Assembly: GCA_964561605.1 (NCBI GenBank)
Contig: CAZLQD010000010.1
Coordinates: 175,665-239,664, forward strand
Direction of reading: 5' to 3'
Origin: JALUZX01 sp964561605
GTDB lineage: Bacteria > Planctomycetota > UBA1135 > JALUZX01
DNA length: 64,000 bases
The translations under genes were made by a program, and so were the position numbers. The notes beneath the pieces are model-generated. The model was not told the DNA's origin. It saw nothing but the letters and a program-made list of their open reading frames with translations, and made no database searches. This document shows, piece by piece, positions 34,983-43,476 of the stretch (positions are counted from its first letter, which is position 1; each line of letters starts with the position of its first letter).

Positions 34983-37477
34983 AGCGAGCCCTCCTCTCGG
35001 GGATTCTCCTCCTTGCCTGCGTCCTGGTCCTCCATGGGGAGGTCCTCTTCGGAGGGGGAGTCCGCCTGGCCCTGGACCAGCGCATGTATCCCCCATGGGC
35101 CGCGGCCGCCGGGAGAAAGGGAGAAAGGCTTCCCGATCCGGTCCAGGGGGTCTTCAACCGCCTCTCCACGGATTCCAACTTCTGGTACGAAGGACAGATC
35201 CTCCTTGCCAGGAAGATGGTCCGGAGAGGCCTCCCCCCCTCATGGGACCCCTGGACCCAGGGAGGCACCCCCCTGGCGGCCCAGCTCGGAGTCCCCCTCT
35301 GGTATCCTCCCTTCTGGATTCTCTTCCTCGGCCCCCCTCTCGCCGCCGTGGGCTGGCTCGCCGCCTTCCACATGCTCCTGGCCGGAATCCTCGCCTGGCG
35401 ACTGGTCCGTTTCCTGGGCGGCAGCCCCTGGGCGGCCTGTCTCTCGGGGGTCGCCTTCGGGATCGGCCCGTGGATGGCCTTCCGGGAGAACAACATGACC
35501 CTCCTGGCCGCCGCCGCATGGGCCCCCCTCGCCTTCGAAGCCGCAGGCAGGACGGCCTCCGGAGGGAAGCCGGTCCGCTGGGCCCTGGTCCTGGCCTTCG
35601 CCCTGGCCCTGGGCCTCTGGGCGGGCATGCCCCAGCTCGGCTTCGTCACACTCTGGGGCTCCCTCGCCTTCGGCCTCCTGGGGCTCCGCCGGGCCTCTTC
35701 CCGGCGAAGGAGGGTCTTCCTCCTCGGCGGGGCCTTCCTTGCGGGGCTCCTCCTGGCCGCCCCGGCCCTCCTTCCCACATACCGCCTATACCGGAACTCC
35801 ATCCGGTCCGGGGAGGAGGCGCCCCGAACCCAGCGGCTCGGCCTTCCCCCGGGGGCCCTCCTGGGCCTCCTCTCCCCGGAAATCCTCGGGAGCGCCTCGG
35901 ACCTGGCCGGGTGGGAACGTTTCGAGGATTTTCCGCCGGCCCGGAAATTCCTCACGGGAGATCCCCAGGACAACCCCCTGGAAGACTGCCTCTACCCGGG
36001 AGCGGCGGTCCTTCTCCTGGTCTTCCTCCTCCTCGCCGCAGGAAGGAAGGACCGGGGCGAGGGGAGGCGCCTCCCCAAGGGGGCGGGCTTCTTCCTGGTC
36101 ACGGCCGCCTCGGCCCTCCTTCTCTCCCTGCGCCTCCCCCCGCTGGATCCCCTCTTCCGGATCCCGGGACTCGGACCCGAAGACCCCCGGCGGGTCCTGC
36201 TCCTCTTCCACCTCGGCCTGGCCGTTGCCGGCGGCCTGGCCCTGGACCGCCTCTCCCTGTCCCGCCCGCCCTTCCGGCTCCTCCTTCCCCTCCTTCTCGC
36301 CCCGGCCCTCCTCTTCCTGGGCGGCTGGGTCTTCCCCGCCGCCGGAGAAGGAGCCCTGGGCCTTCTCTTCGGCCCCCTGGAGCCCGGCGAGGCCCGCCCC
36401 CTCCTCCTCTTCGAGCGGGCCGCCCTCCTGGGCCCCGCCCTTGCGGCGGCCTGGTCGGCCCTTTCCCTTCTCCTCATGCCCCGCCTCGGGAAAGCAGGCA
36501 AGGCGGCCATCCTGGGAGGCCTCGTCCTGGAATGCCTCCTCTTCGCCCTGAGGACCAACCCGGCCCCTCCCATGGCCCAAGTGGAGGCCCTGGGGACGAC
36601 CCGGACCGAGAAGGCCCTCCTGGAGCTGGCCCGCAAGGCAGGTCCCCAGGGCCCCCCCAGGCTCCTCCACGTCCGTTGTTTCCACGCCCTCCAGGGGAAC
36701 CTGGTCACCCCCCAGGGGATCCCGGCCGTCTCCACGACCCACCCCCTTCCCTTGCGCCGTTTCGCCCGGAGGATGGAGCTCGTGGAGAAGACCCTGGTGG
36801 ACCCCTCCCTTCCCAGGGGGATCGCCTGGCTCAGGAACCCCCGCTCCTGCCTCCATCCTCTCCTGGCCTCGGCCCGTATCGGCCTGTTTTGTTGCGACGA
36901 CCCGGAAACAGCGTCGGAGTTGGAGGCCCTCGGCCTGGAACGGGTCTTCCCTCCTCCGGGAAAGGAGGCCCTCAACGAGGGGGTCGCCCTCTTCGCCTCT
37001 CCCCGGACCGGCCCCCGGGCCAGGATGGTCTTCTCCTGGAAGGAAGTCTCTTCGGTCGGGGAGGCCGCCCGGGTCCTTGCCGCGGGAAAGGGCCTTCTCC
37101 CCGTGGAACCGGCACGCCCCCTCCCCGAGCCGGTCCCTCCCGGGAGACCGCCCCGGATCCGGTGGATCCTCTCCAACCCGGGGACCATCTACCTCGAGGT
37201 GGACACGGGAGGGGGAAGGGGGATCCTGGTGATCGCCGATTGCTGGTACCCGGGCTGGATGGCCCGGGTGGACGGAAGGCGGGTCCCGGTCTTTCCCGCC
37301 GACCTGGCCTTCATGGGGATCTACCTGGAACCCGGCCGGCACAGGATCGAACTCTCCTTCCGGGACCCGGACCGGATCCCGAGAATCCTCCTCCTCGGGG
37401 CGGCGGCGGGAGTCCTGGCCCTCCTCGCCCTTTTCGGGTCGGGGAAGCCCCCTGGAGCAAGAGGCTGGAGGTCCTGA
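34979..37477 (+). CDS. YfhO family membrane protein (copy 3)
   Basis: An 832-aa third tandem copy, starting at ATG 34979 (ATGA overlap). Landmarks: SWDPWTQGGTPLAAQLGVPL (the acceptor-side loop after the first helix), YPPFWILFLG, and the C-terminal DCWYPGWMARVDGRR with LEPGRHRIELSF. The central part has about a dozen hydrophobic segments. A cysteine-rich stretch (IGLFCCDDPE) occurs before the last domain. A metallo-hydrolase gene begins 2 bp after its stop, so the transcript likely continues. Confidence 0.8.
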   Translation: MKRALLSGILLLACVLVLHGEVLFGGGVRLALDQRMYPPWAAAAGRKGERLPDPVQGVFNRLSTDSNFWYEGQILLARKMVRRGLPPSWDPWTQGGTPLAAQLGVPLWYPPFWILFLGPPLAAVGWLAAFHMLLAGILAWRLVRFLGGSPWAACLSGVAFGIGPWMAFRENNMTLLAAAAWAPLAFEAAGRTASGGKPVRWALVLAFALALGLWAGMPQLGFVTLWGSLAFGLLGLRRASSRRRRVFLLGGAFLAGLLLAAPALLPTYRLYRNSIRSGEEAPRTQRLGLPPGALLGLLSPEILGSASDLAGWERFEDFPPARKFLTGDPQDNPLEDCLYPGAAVLLLVFLLLAAGRKDRGEGRRLPKGAGFFLVTAASALLLSLRLPPLDPLFRIPGLGPEDPRRVLLLFHLGLAVAGGLALDRLSLSRPPFRLLLPLLLAPALLFLGGWVFPAAGEGALGLLFGPLEPGEARPLLLFERAALLGPALAAAWSALSLLLMPRLGKAGKAAILGGLVLECLLFALRTNPAPPMAQVEALGTTRTEKALLELARKAGPQGPPRLLHVRCFHALQGNLVTPQGIPAVSTTHPLPLRRFARRMELVEKTLVDPSLPRGIAWLRNPRSCLHPLLASARIGLFCCDDPETASELEALGLERVFPPPGKEALNEGVALFASPRTGPRARMVFSWKEVSSVGEAARVLAAGKGLLPVEPARPLPEPVPPGRPPRIRWILSNPGTIYLEVDTGGGRGILVIADCWYPGWMARVDGRRVPVFPADLAFMGIYLEPGRHRIELSFRDPDRIPRILLLGAAAGVLALLALFGSGKPPGARGWRS

Positions 37478-37479
37478 GG

Positions 37480-38256
37480 GTGGCGCGGGATTTTCCTTTC
37501 AGGGTATACCAACTGGGCTCCGGGTCCTCGGGCAACCTGACCGCCCTGGAGGGTCCGGAGGGGGTGCTCCTGGTGGACGCGGGCTTCCCCGCCAGGGAGG
37601 TGATCCGGCGCCTCGAGAGGGCGGGCCTGGACCGGCGGGCCGTCCGGGCCCTCCTGCTCACCCACGCCCACCTGGACCACGCCAGGGGGGCGGGAGTGCT
37701 GGCGCGGCGCCTGAAGATCCCCATCCTGGCCGCCCCCTGGACCCTGGAGAACCTGGGCGGACTCCGGGGGAGGGAGGAACTCCTCCCCGTTCCCGAAAGG
37801 GGCACCTTCCGGGCGGCGGGCTTCCTGGTGGAAACCCTTCCCGCCCCCCACGACATCCCTGGAACCTTGATGGTCAAGGTGGAGGGAAAAGTGGGCCTTG
37901 CCACGGACCTGGGCCATGCCGGGGAAGAGGTCCGGAACTTCCTCTCCGGCCTGGAAGGACTCCTCCTGGAATTCAACCACGACGTGGAGATGCTTCGGAA
38001 CGGTCCCTATCCCTCATGGCTCAAGAAGAGAATCCTCTCGCCCAGGGGCCACCTGGCCAACGACCAGGCGGCGGAACTCCTGGCAGGCCCGGGATTCACC
38101 CCTCCCAGGCGCGTCCTTTGGCTCTGCCACCTGAGCGAGAAGAACAACCGTCCCGAATTGGCTCTCCAGGCGGCCCGGCGGGTGATCCGGAACGGAGGGG
38201 TCTCCATCCTGGTGGCCACCCCGTCGGGAGACCCCCGGCCCCGCACATTTCCCTGA
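37480..38256 (+). CDS. Metallo-beta-lactamase-fold hydrolase (YycJ/WalJ-like)
   Basis: A 258-aa protein opening with YQLGSGSSGNLTALEG and LLVDAGFPAREV, the start typical of the YycJ/WalJ branch, a group of predicted double-strand 5'-exonucleases implicated in DNA mismatch repair or coordination of replication with division in Firmicutes. The metal motif is THAHLDHARG (HxHxDH); later ligands include His in PAPHDIPGT, Asp in ATDLGHA and His in CHLSEKNN. Start: GTG 37480, with GGAGG nine bases upstream, 2 bp after the YfhO stop. Substrate not known. The operon with YfhO genes may be coincidental. Confidence 0.85.
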   Translation: MARDFPFRVYQLGSGSSGNLTALEGPEGVLLVDAGFPAREVIRRLERAGLDRRAVRALLLTHAHLDHARGAGVLARRLKIPILAAPWTLENLGGLRGREELLPVPERGTFRAAGFLVETLPAPHDIPGTLMVKVEGKVGLATDLGHAGEEVRNFLSGLEGLLLEFNHDVEMLRNGPYPSWLKKRILSPRGHLANDQAAELLAGPGFTPPRRVLWLCHLSEKNNRPELALQAARRVIRNGGVSILVATPSGDPRPRTFP

Positions 38257-38363
38257 ACATCCCCCCGGGCCCGTAAAGCTTTCCGGAAGGAGAGGACGAT
38301 CTTCCTTTTGGCGGAGGGGCCCGGGCCCTCCGGGGAATCCGTGGAAAGGGGGAAAGGAAGACC

Positions 38364-41300
38364 ATGGGGAAGCACTACGCCCGTGCTTGGTGGGGATGCA
38401 TGCCGGCGGCCCTTCTTCTTCTTTGGGGATGCGGCGGCGGAGGAGGCGGGGGAAGCGCGGGGGACAGCCTGGGAGCGGGAAACAACCCCCTGGCGGGAAA
38501 CATCCAGATCACGGGCCATACCCCGGCCGACCGGGCGGTGCAGGTTCCCTTGGACGGGAAAGTCACCATCTCCTTCGACTCCCCCATCGTGGCGGGGAGC
38601 TTTTCCAGCGGCCAGGTTACGGTCCAGCCCGAGGGAGGGGTTCCCGTCCTGGGCGACTTCACCCTGGATTCTTCCCACAAGGTCCTTACCTTCACCCCCC
38701 TGGAGCCCTTCGAAGAGGCCACGGACTACCTGGTCACCGTCAAGACCCTGGTCTACGACACCCACTACCGGACCCTTGCCAGGGATTTCACCTTCACCTT
38801 CCGGACCCTGGACCAGGATCCGCCCACCCTGGTCTCTCTCACCCCCTCGGCCGAATCCACGGGCGTATCCCCCAAGGTGGTGCTTGTCGCACGCTTCTCC
38901 GAGGACCTGGGGAGTGACTCCGTCGACGGAGACAGCGTCTTCCTGAGGGACCCCACGGGAGCATCCGTTCCCGGAAGGGTCACCCTGGAAGGGAGCGTGG
39001 TCTATTTCACGCCCCTGGCCGACCTCGTGGGTGGAACGCGCTATACCTTCTTCATCCGCGGAAAGGAACGGGGGATCCGGGACCGCTCGGGAAACGCCCT
39101 GGAACAGGATCTGCGTTTTTCCTTCACCACCGGTTACGACACGACGCCGCCCAAGATCCTGGCCACTTATCCCCCCCAGGGGGCCACGGGCGTCTCCCCG
39201 GAAGCGGCCTTCCGGGTGACCTTCGACGACTCGATCGCCCCGGATTCCGTCTCCCAGGAGGCCCTGGTCCTGGTGGGGCCCGAAGGGATGTCCATTCCGG
39301 TGAACGTGGAGAATTCTCCCGACCTGCGGACCCTCCTGGTGGTGCCCATGACGGACTTGGACGAGGATACCGACTACGCCCTCCTCCTGGCGGCCGGGGC
39401 CGAGGGGCTCCGCAACAGGAGCGGAGTGGCCATGGAAGGATCCTTCCACGTCTCTTTCAAGACCGGCAACCGGGAGGCTCCGCCCTCGGTGGAGAGCCAC
39501 GTTCCCTCTTCGGGGGAAAAGAAGGCGGCGGTGAACCTGGCCGCCCGGGTGGTCTTCTCCTCCCCCATGTTCTCTCCCACCTTCACCTCCTCGACGGTCC
39601 GGCTCCTCCGGGAGAACACCCCTGTGGACGCCTCGGTCTCCCTCTCCGGGGACGGCACGACCCTCACGGTCAGGCCCGTGAAGAGGCTCTCCCCGAAAAC
39701 CACCTACACCCTGACCGTCGAGGGTGGGCCCTACGGAGTCCTCTCCCGGGCCTACCTCCCCATGAGCCGTACCTTCACTCTGACCTTCACCACCACCGGG
39801 GACACCCAGGTGCCGGAGGTGAAGGTCTTTCCCTCGGACGGAACCGCCATGGTTCCCACGAGTTCCTCCTTCGTGGCGGTCTTCTCCGAGCCCGTCGAGG
39901 CCTCGACCGTGACCTCCTCCACGGTTCGTTTGCTCGACCCCGCAACCGGAGCCCCCGTGGAAGGGAGTCTCACCCTCGAGCAGGAGGGCAGGGCCGCCCG
40001 CTTCAAGCCGGCCCTGCCCCTGGCCTCGAACAAGAGCTACACCTTCCAGGTGGCCGGCGGTGCGGACGGGGTGAAGGACCTGGACGGGAACTGGCTGGAT
40101 CAGACGGTCCAGGCGTCGGTCCGGACGGGTTTCCAGGGGGACAACACGCCCCCCGTGGTCACGATCACGGTGAACGAGATTCCATCGGACATGAACCAGG
40201 GCCTCCAGCTGGCTCCCTTCGGCTTCACCATCGACGTCTCCGGGTTCGACCCGGCCGACGCCGCCGTGGACCCGGCCTCCCTGGAACTCATCGTCTCGGG
40301 AACGGGCGCCTTCTATCCGGCGGGGTTCAAGCTCTTCCGCTGGGCAAGCGTGCCCTCCCAGGACCAGGTGATCCTGACCGTCCCACCGAGCCTCCCCTTC
40401 GCCCCGGGAACGGTGACCGTCCAGGCCACGCTGGCAGACCTCTCGGGCAACCGGAGCAGGCCGGCGACGATCGAGTTCACCGTGGGAAGCCTCACGCCCG
40501 AGGCCAGGCCCCTGGAGAGGAACCAGGTGGTCTTCGTGGACTTCCGGACCGACCGGGAGGGGAACGGCCACGGGGACGGCACGGCCGACTGGATCCAGGA
40601 CCTCCAGGACTACGGCCTCATCGCCGCCGGCGACCCCATCGGGAAGAACGCCTGGATGACGGACCTGATGGAGGCTGCGATCCTGGCGAAGGCCAACGAA
40701 CTCTACGGAAGGAATCCCGACGGGACTCCCAAGACGGAAGGGTCCGTGTCGATCCGCTTCGTCCGGGAGAGACCCCCGGCCGGGATACCCTTCCTCCACA
40801 TGGCCTTCGGAGGCCAGGATCCGGAAGGGGGGAAACGAACCCTGGGGCAGGACTCCACGGGGGTTCTCGGCCGGGCCTGGTACGACCTGAAGAACAGCAA
40901 CTTCTCCGACAACGACGCCGGCACCAGCCCGGGTCTCGGGATCTTCCCCGGGGAACTCTTCCTCTACCAGGCCAATCTCTACAACCAGCTCTATCCAGGC
41001 TATATCACCACCTTCGGCAAGAGGTTCGCCCTGCTCTCCCCCCTCCTGGGAGGAACACCCGTTGGGAAGGACCCCCTGGATCCGGTGGTCCTGGACGAGA
41101 ACTTCGACTTCGACAACGCCACGGCCGCCCAGAGGAGCAGGTACCTCGCCATCTTCCAGGCGGCCGACGACCTGGCCGTGGCCCTGGCGACCATCCTGGC
41201 CCACGAAGTGGGTCATTCCCTCGGCCTGGTCACCCCCGGTCCGCCTCCGGCGGGCTTGTGGGGGGACGCGAGTCTGCACGTGGACAAGGCCAGGCCCGAG

Positions 41301-41405
41301 GACATCATGAACGCCGTCGTGGGCTACGACGCCCTGGTGGAAGAGATCTACCGCTTCCGGCCCTTGAACATGGCCTACCTGAGGGAGCGGATTCTCCTGA
41401 AGTGA
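38364..41405 (+). CDS. Lipoprotein with Ig-like repeats and a C-terminal HExxH site
   Basis: A 1013-aa lipoprotein: lipobox LLWGC with Cys23 followed by seven glycines as a linker. At least five SbsA/Big_5-type Ig-like domains follow in tandem, each about 95-110 residues and opening with P-x-V-x-x-x-x-P-x-x-G (for example PPTLVSLTPSAESTGVSP, PPKILATYPPQGATGVSP). The C-terminal 300 residues look like a metallopeptidase: HEVGHSLGL with His947, Glu948 and His951, and DIMNAVVGYD downstream as a possible Met-turn. The third metzincin His is absent (Val). It probably projects from the outer membrane or cell surface. The next gene follows after 18 bp. Confidence 0.8.
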   Translation: MGKHYARAWWGCMPAALLLLWGCGGGGGGGSAGDSLGAGNNPLAGNIQITGHTPADRAVQVPLDGKVTISFDSPIVAGSFSSGQVTVQPEGGVPVLGDFTLDSSHKVLTFTPLEPFEEATDYLVTVKTLVYDTHYRTLARDFTFTFRTLDQDPPTLVSLTPSAESTGVSPKVVLVARFSEDLGSDSVDGDSVFLRDPTGASVPGRVTLEGSVVYFTPLADLVGGTRYTFFIRGKERGIRDRSGNALEQDLRFSFTTGYDTTPPKILATYPPQGATGVSPEAAFRVTFDDSIAPDSVSQEALVLVGPEGMSIPVNVENSPDLRTLLVVPMTDLDEDTDYALLLAAGAEGLRNRSGVAMEGSFHVSFKTGNREAPPSVESHVPSSGEKKAAVNLAARVVFSSPMFSPTFTSSTVRLLRENTPVDASVSLSGDGTTLTVRPVKRLSPKTTYTLTVEGGPYGVLSRAYLPMSRTFTLTFTTTGDTQVPEVKVFPSDGTAMVPTSSSFVAVFSEPVEASTVTSSTVRLLDPATGAPVEGSLTLEQEGRAARFKPALPLASNKSYTFQVAGGADGVKDLDGNWLDQTVQASVRTGFQGDNTPPVVTITVNEIPSDMNQGLQLAPFGFTIDVSGFDPADAAVDPASLELIVSGTGAFYPAGFKLFRWASVPSQDQVILTVPPSLPFAPGTVTVQATLADLSGNRSRPATIEFTVGSLTPEARPLERNQVVFVDFRTDREGNGHGDGTADWIQDLQDYGLIAAGDPIGKNAWMTDLMEAAILAKANELYGRNPDGTPKTEGSVSIRFVRERPPAGIPFLHMAFGGQDPEGGKRTLGQDSTGVLGRAWYDLKNSNFSDNDAGTSPGLGIFPGELFLYQANLYNQLYPGYITTFGKRFALLSPLLGGTPVGKDPLDPVVLDENFDFDNATAAQRSRYLAIFQAADDLAVALATILAHEVGHSLGLVTPGPPPAGLWGDASLHVDKARPEDIMNAVVGYDALVEEIYRFRPLNMAYLRERILLK

Positions 41406-41423
41406 GGGGGAAAGGATAGAACC

Positions 41424-42440
41424 ATGAAATCGAGTGGAAGACTCCTCGCCCGGATCCCGCTTCTTTCGGCCCTCCTTCTCGCATCGGGGGTCCTGCCGGC
41501 CCAGAGGGAGGCCTTCACCCTCTCCAGGCTGGTGAAGCTCGCCGACAAGGCCGCCCTCTTCCGCGTGGAAAGGCTCCTTCCTCTGGGGAAGGGGGAGACA
41601 GCCCTGGTTCTCACCGCCCTGGACCCGGTCAAGGGGATCCAAAGGTTCGAGGCCCTCCGTGTCCTCTCCAGGGGAGATCTCTGTTTCGAGGCGGACCTGA
41701 GAAGACTTCCCGGGGGAAGCAAGATCCTCCTCTTCGCCAAGGCCCTCCCCGGAAGGCCCGGTCTCTTCGCCCAGCTTCCGGGAGGCCTCCTGCCGGGAGA
41801 CCCCAGGGCGGCCGAGGCGGCCCGGGCCCTCGAGAAGGCGGGAAGGAAGGGGGACCTGGTCAGGGTATTGGCCCTTCAGCTCGAGAACCCCTGTCCCAGG
41901 GTCTGGCAGGACGCCCTCCTCTCCCTCTTCCGTTCCCGGACTGCCGACCTCTCGGCCCAGGCCAGGCTCCTGGAGCCCGCCCTCGTCAGGCTGGTCCATA
42001 GGGAGAGTCTCGATCCCGACGCCTTCGCCACCTGGGCGGTCAGACTTGCCCTTCGGCTGGGAATGAAGGAGGTCGTCCCCTACCTCTCCTCCCTCTACAT
42101 CCGGTCTGGCGGAAACTCAGGCTTCGACCCCTTCCTCCTGAAGGCCATGAAGCGCCTGGATCCCGAAGGGGCCGTCCGGAGCGCCGCCCTCGCCCGGACC
42201 GGGGGGAACCCCCGGGCTGCCCTGGCAAAGGCCCGCCTCCTTGCCGCCATGGGGAGCCCGGGAGCCCTGGAGCACTTGAAGGCCCTTGCCTCCCGTTCGC
42301 CCTTCCCGGAGGTCCGCTCCGTCGCCAAGGCGGGCCTCGCCGCAGCGGAGGCGGTACCGGGAAAAGGGAAAGGCACGGGGAAGGCCCCGGCGAAACCGCT
42401 CTTCCGGGCCATTTTCAAGGGAAGGCGAAAGATCAAGTAA
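41424..42440 (+). CDS. Secreted protein with HEAT-like helical region
   Basis: A 338-aa product with signal peptide MKSSGRLLARIPLLSALLLA, probably cut after LPA. Residues 27-110 form an alpha/beta-looking domain (LADKAALFRVERLLPLGKGE). Residues 130-310 are regularly spaced helices with repeated A-L-R and leucine patterns, like HEAT repeats (AMGSPGALEHLKALASRS), followed by a basic tail. No family recognised. Eighteen bases after the Ig-repeat lipoprotein, so probably co-transcribed with it and possibly a periplasmic helper. Confidence 0.65.
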   Translation: MKSSGRLLARIPLLSALLLASGVLPAQREAFTLSRLVKLADKAALFRVERLLPLGKGETALVLTALDPVKGIQRFEALRVLSRGDLCFEADLRRLPGGSKILLFAKALPGRPGLFAQLPGGLLPGDPRAAEAARALEKAGRKGDLVRVLALQLENPCPRVWQDALLSLFRSRTADLSAQARLLEPALVRLVHRESLDPDAFATWAVRLALRLGMKEVVPYLSSLYIRSGGNSGFDPFLLKAMKRLDPEGAVRSAALARTGGNPRAALAKARLLAAMGSPGALEHLKALASRSPFPEVRSVAKAGLAAAEAVPGKGKGTGKAPAKPLFRAIFKGRRKIK

Positions 42441-42533
42441 CCCTTTTCACCGCCCGGCCGGGCCCCGGGCCTTCGCCGCGAAAGAGGCCTGCAAGCGGGA
42501 AAACCGCCTCTCCGGGTTCCCTGGCGGGAGGCC

Positions 42534-43340
42534 TCACCGGGCCTTGCGGAGAACCCAGTAGAGCCGCCAGCCCTTTCCCTGGTCCTTCAGCAGGAGGAAG
42601 AAGGCCGGGCCTCGCGTTCCGGAACCGAAGGAATAGAGGCTCACGCTTCCCTCTCCGGCGCTCCACCACTGGAACTGGTCCGCCTCGAGGAGATCCTCCG
42701 CCTTTCCCGGGTCCGCCAGGAGGGCCGCCTTGTCCAGGGTCCGCTCCACCATCCCGCCGGGCCCCATCTCCTCGATCCGGAAGAGAGGGTGGAGAAGGCC
42801 GGCCAGGGCCTTTTTCCCACCTTTCCCGGAGATCAGGGCTTCCCGGACCTTCCGGAGGACCTCCAGGGCCTGGAACTTGACCTTTCCCGGAACGGGGGTC
42901 CTCCTCTCCAGGGCGACCTGGACCAGGGCGTCGTTGAGACGGCGCTGGCTCTTGAGCAGTTCCGCCGTCTCCTCCATGACCTTGGGAGCCGGCGTCCCTT
43001 CCCCTCCCGAGAGGGAAGCCCTCCCCCCCATCCGGCTCAGGACCAGGATGGCCCCCAGGCTCACCGCCAGGAGGACGAAAGTGGACTTTCTGCCCCCCCC
43101 GCGAAGAAAAGGAAGGGTGAAAGGAAGCCCCGTGGGCCTGCCCCCCTTCCGCCCCGGGGCGCCGCCGCCCTTCTCTTCGAGGCTCGCCTTCCATTCCAGG
43201 CCGAAGATGGAGGCGCACTCCCGGCACTCCGCCAGGTGGGCGGCCAGCTCGCGCCTGGCCTGGGCGTCGATGGTCCCCTCGATGTAGGGGCCGAAGAGGG
43301 CCCGGTAGTAGGCGCAGGTCCTGGGCAGGATCTCGGCCAT
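42534..43340 (-). CDS. Zinc-finger membrane protein, anti-sigma-factor-like
   Basis: A 268-aa product. The N-terminus has the zf-HC2/ZAS pattern YIEGTIDAQARRELAAHLAE with His35, Cys39 and Cys42 (H-x3-C-x2-C), as in anti-sigma factors that hold ECF sigma factors at the membrane. A single membrane helix lies about residues 85-102 (STFVLLAVSLGAILVLS), leaving a 160-residue extracytoplasmic part. No ECF sigma gene is adjacent; instead a divergent gene encodes a sigma region-4-containing fusion protein. Start: ATG 43340 after a purine-rich stretch; a GTG at 43382 would add 14 residues. A palindrome lies just upstream. Confidence 0.65.
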   Translation of the reverse strand: MAEILPRTCAYYRALFGPYIEGTIDAQARRELAAHLAECRECASIFGLEWKASLEEKGGGAPGRKGGRPTGLPFTLPFLRGGGRKSTFVLLAVSLGAILVLSRMGGRASLSGGEGTPAPKVMEETAELLKSQRRLNDALVQVALERRTPVPGKVKFQALEVLRKVREALISGKGGKKALAGLLHPLFRIEEMGPGGMVERTLDKAALLADPGKAEDLLEADQFQWWSAGEGSVSLYSFGSGTRGPAFFLLLKDQGKGWRLYWVLRKAR

Positions 43341-43392
43341 CTTCTTCTTTTCTTCGAACGAGGCACGACCCCGCCTTGACACCCATTTTGCC

Positions 43393-43405
43393 CCTCAAGT
43401 TGAGG
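43393..43405. promoter_or_regulatory. Palindromic operator candidate in a divergent promoter region
   Basis: CCTCAA-G-TTGAGG, a perfect 6-bp inverted repeat with a one-base centre. It lies between the zinc-finger protein gene (-) and the alpha-CTD/sigma4 fusion gene (+), in a gap of at most 136 bp that also contains an A-run at 43440-43448. Position and symmetry suit a dimeric regulator controlling both genes. Confidence 0.4.
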
Positions 43406-43476
43406 CCCCCCCGGGCCGATGCCTTGTCCATAGGCTTTTTCAAAAAAAACACCGTCGCAGGAGAGACGCTGGAACC

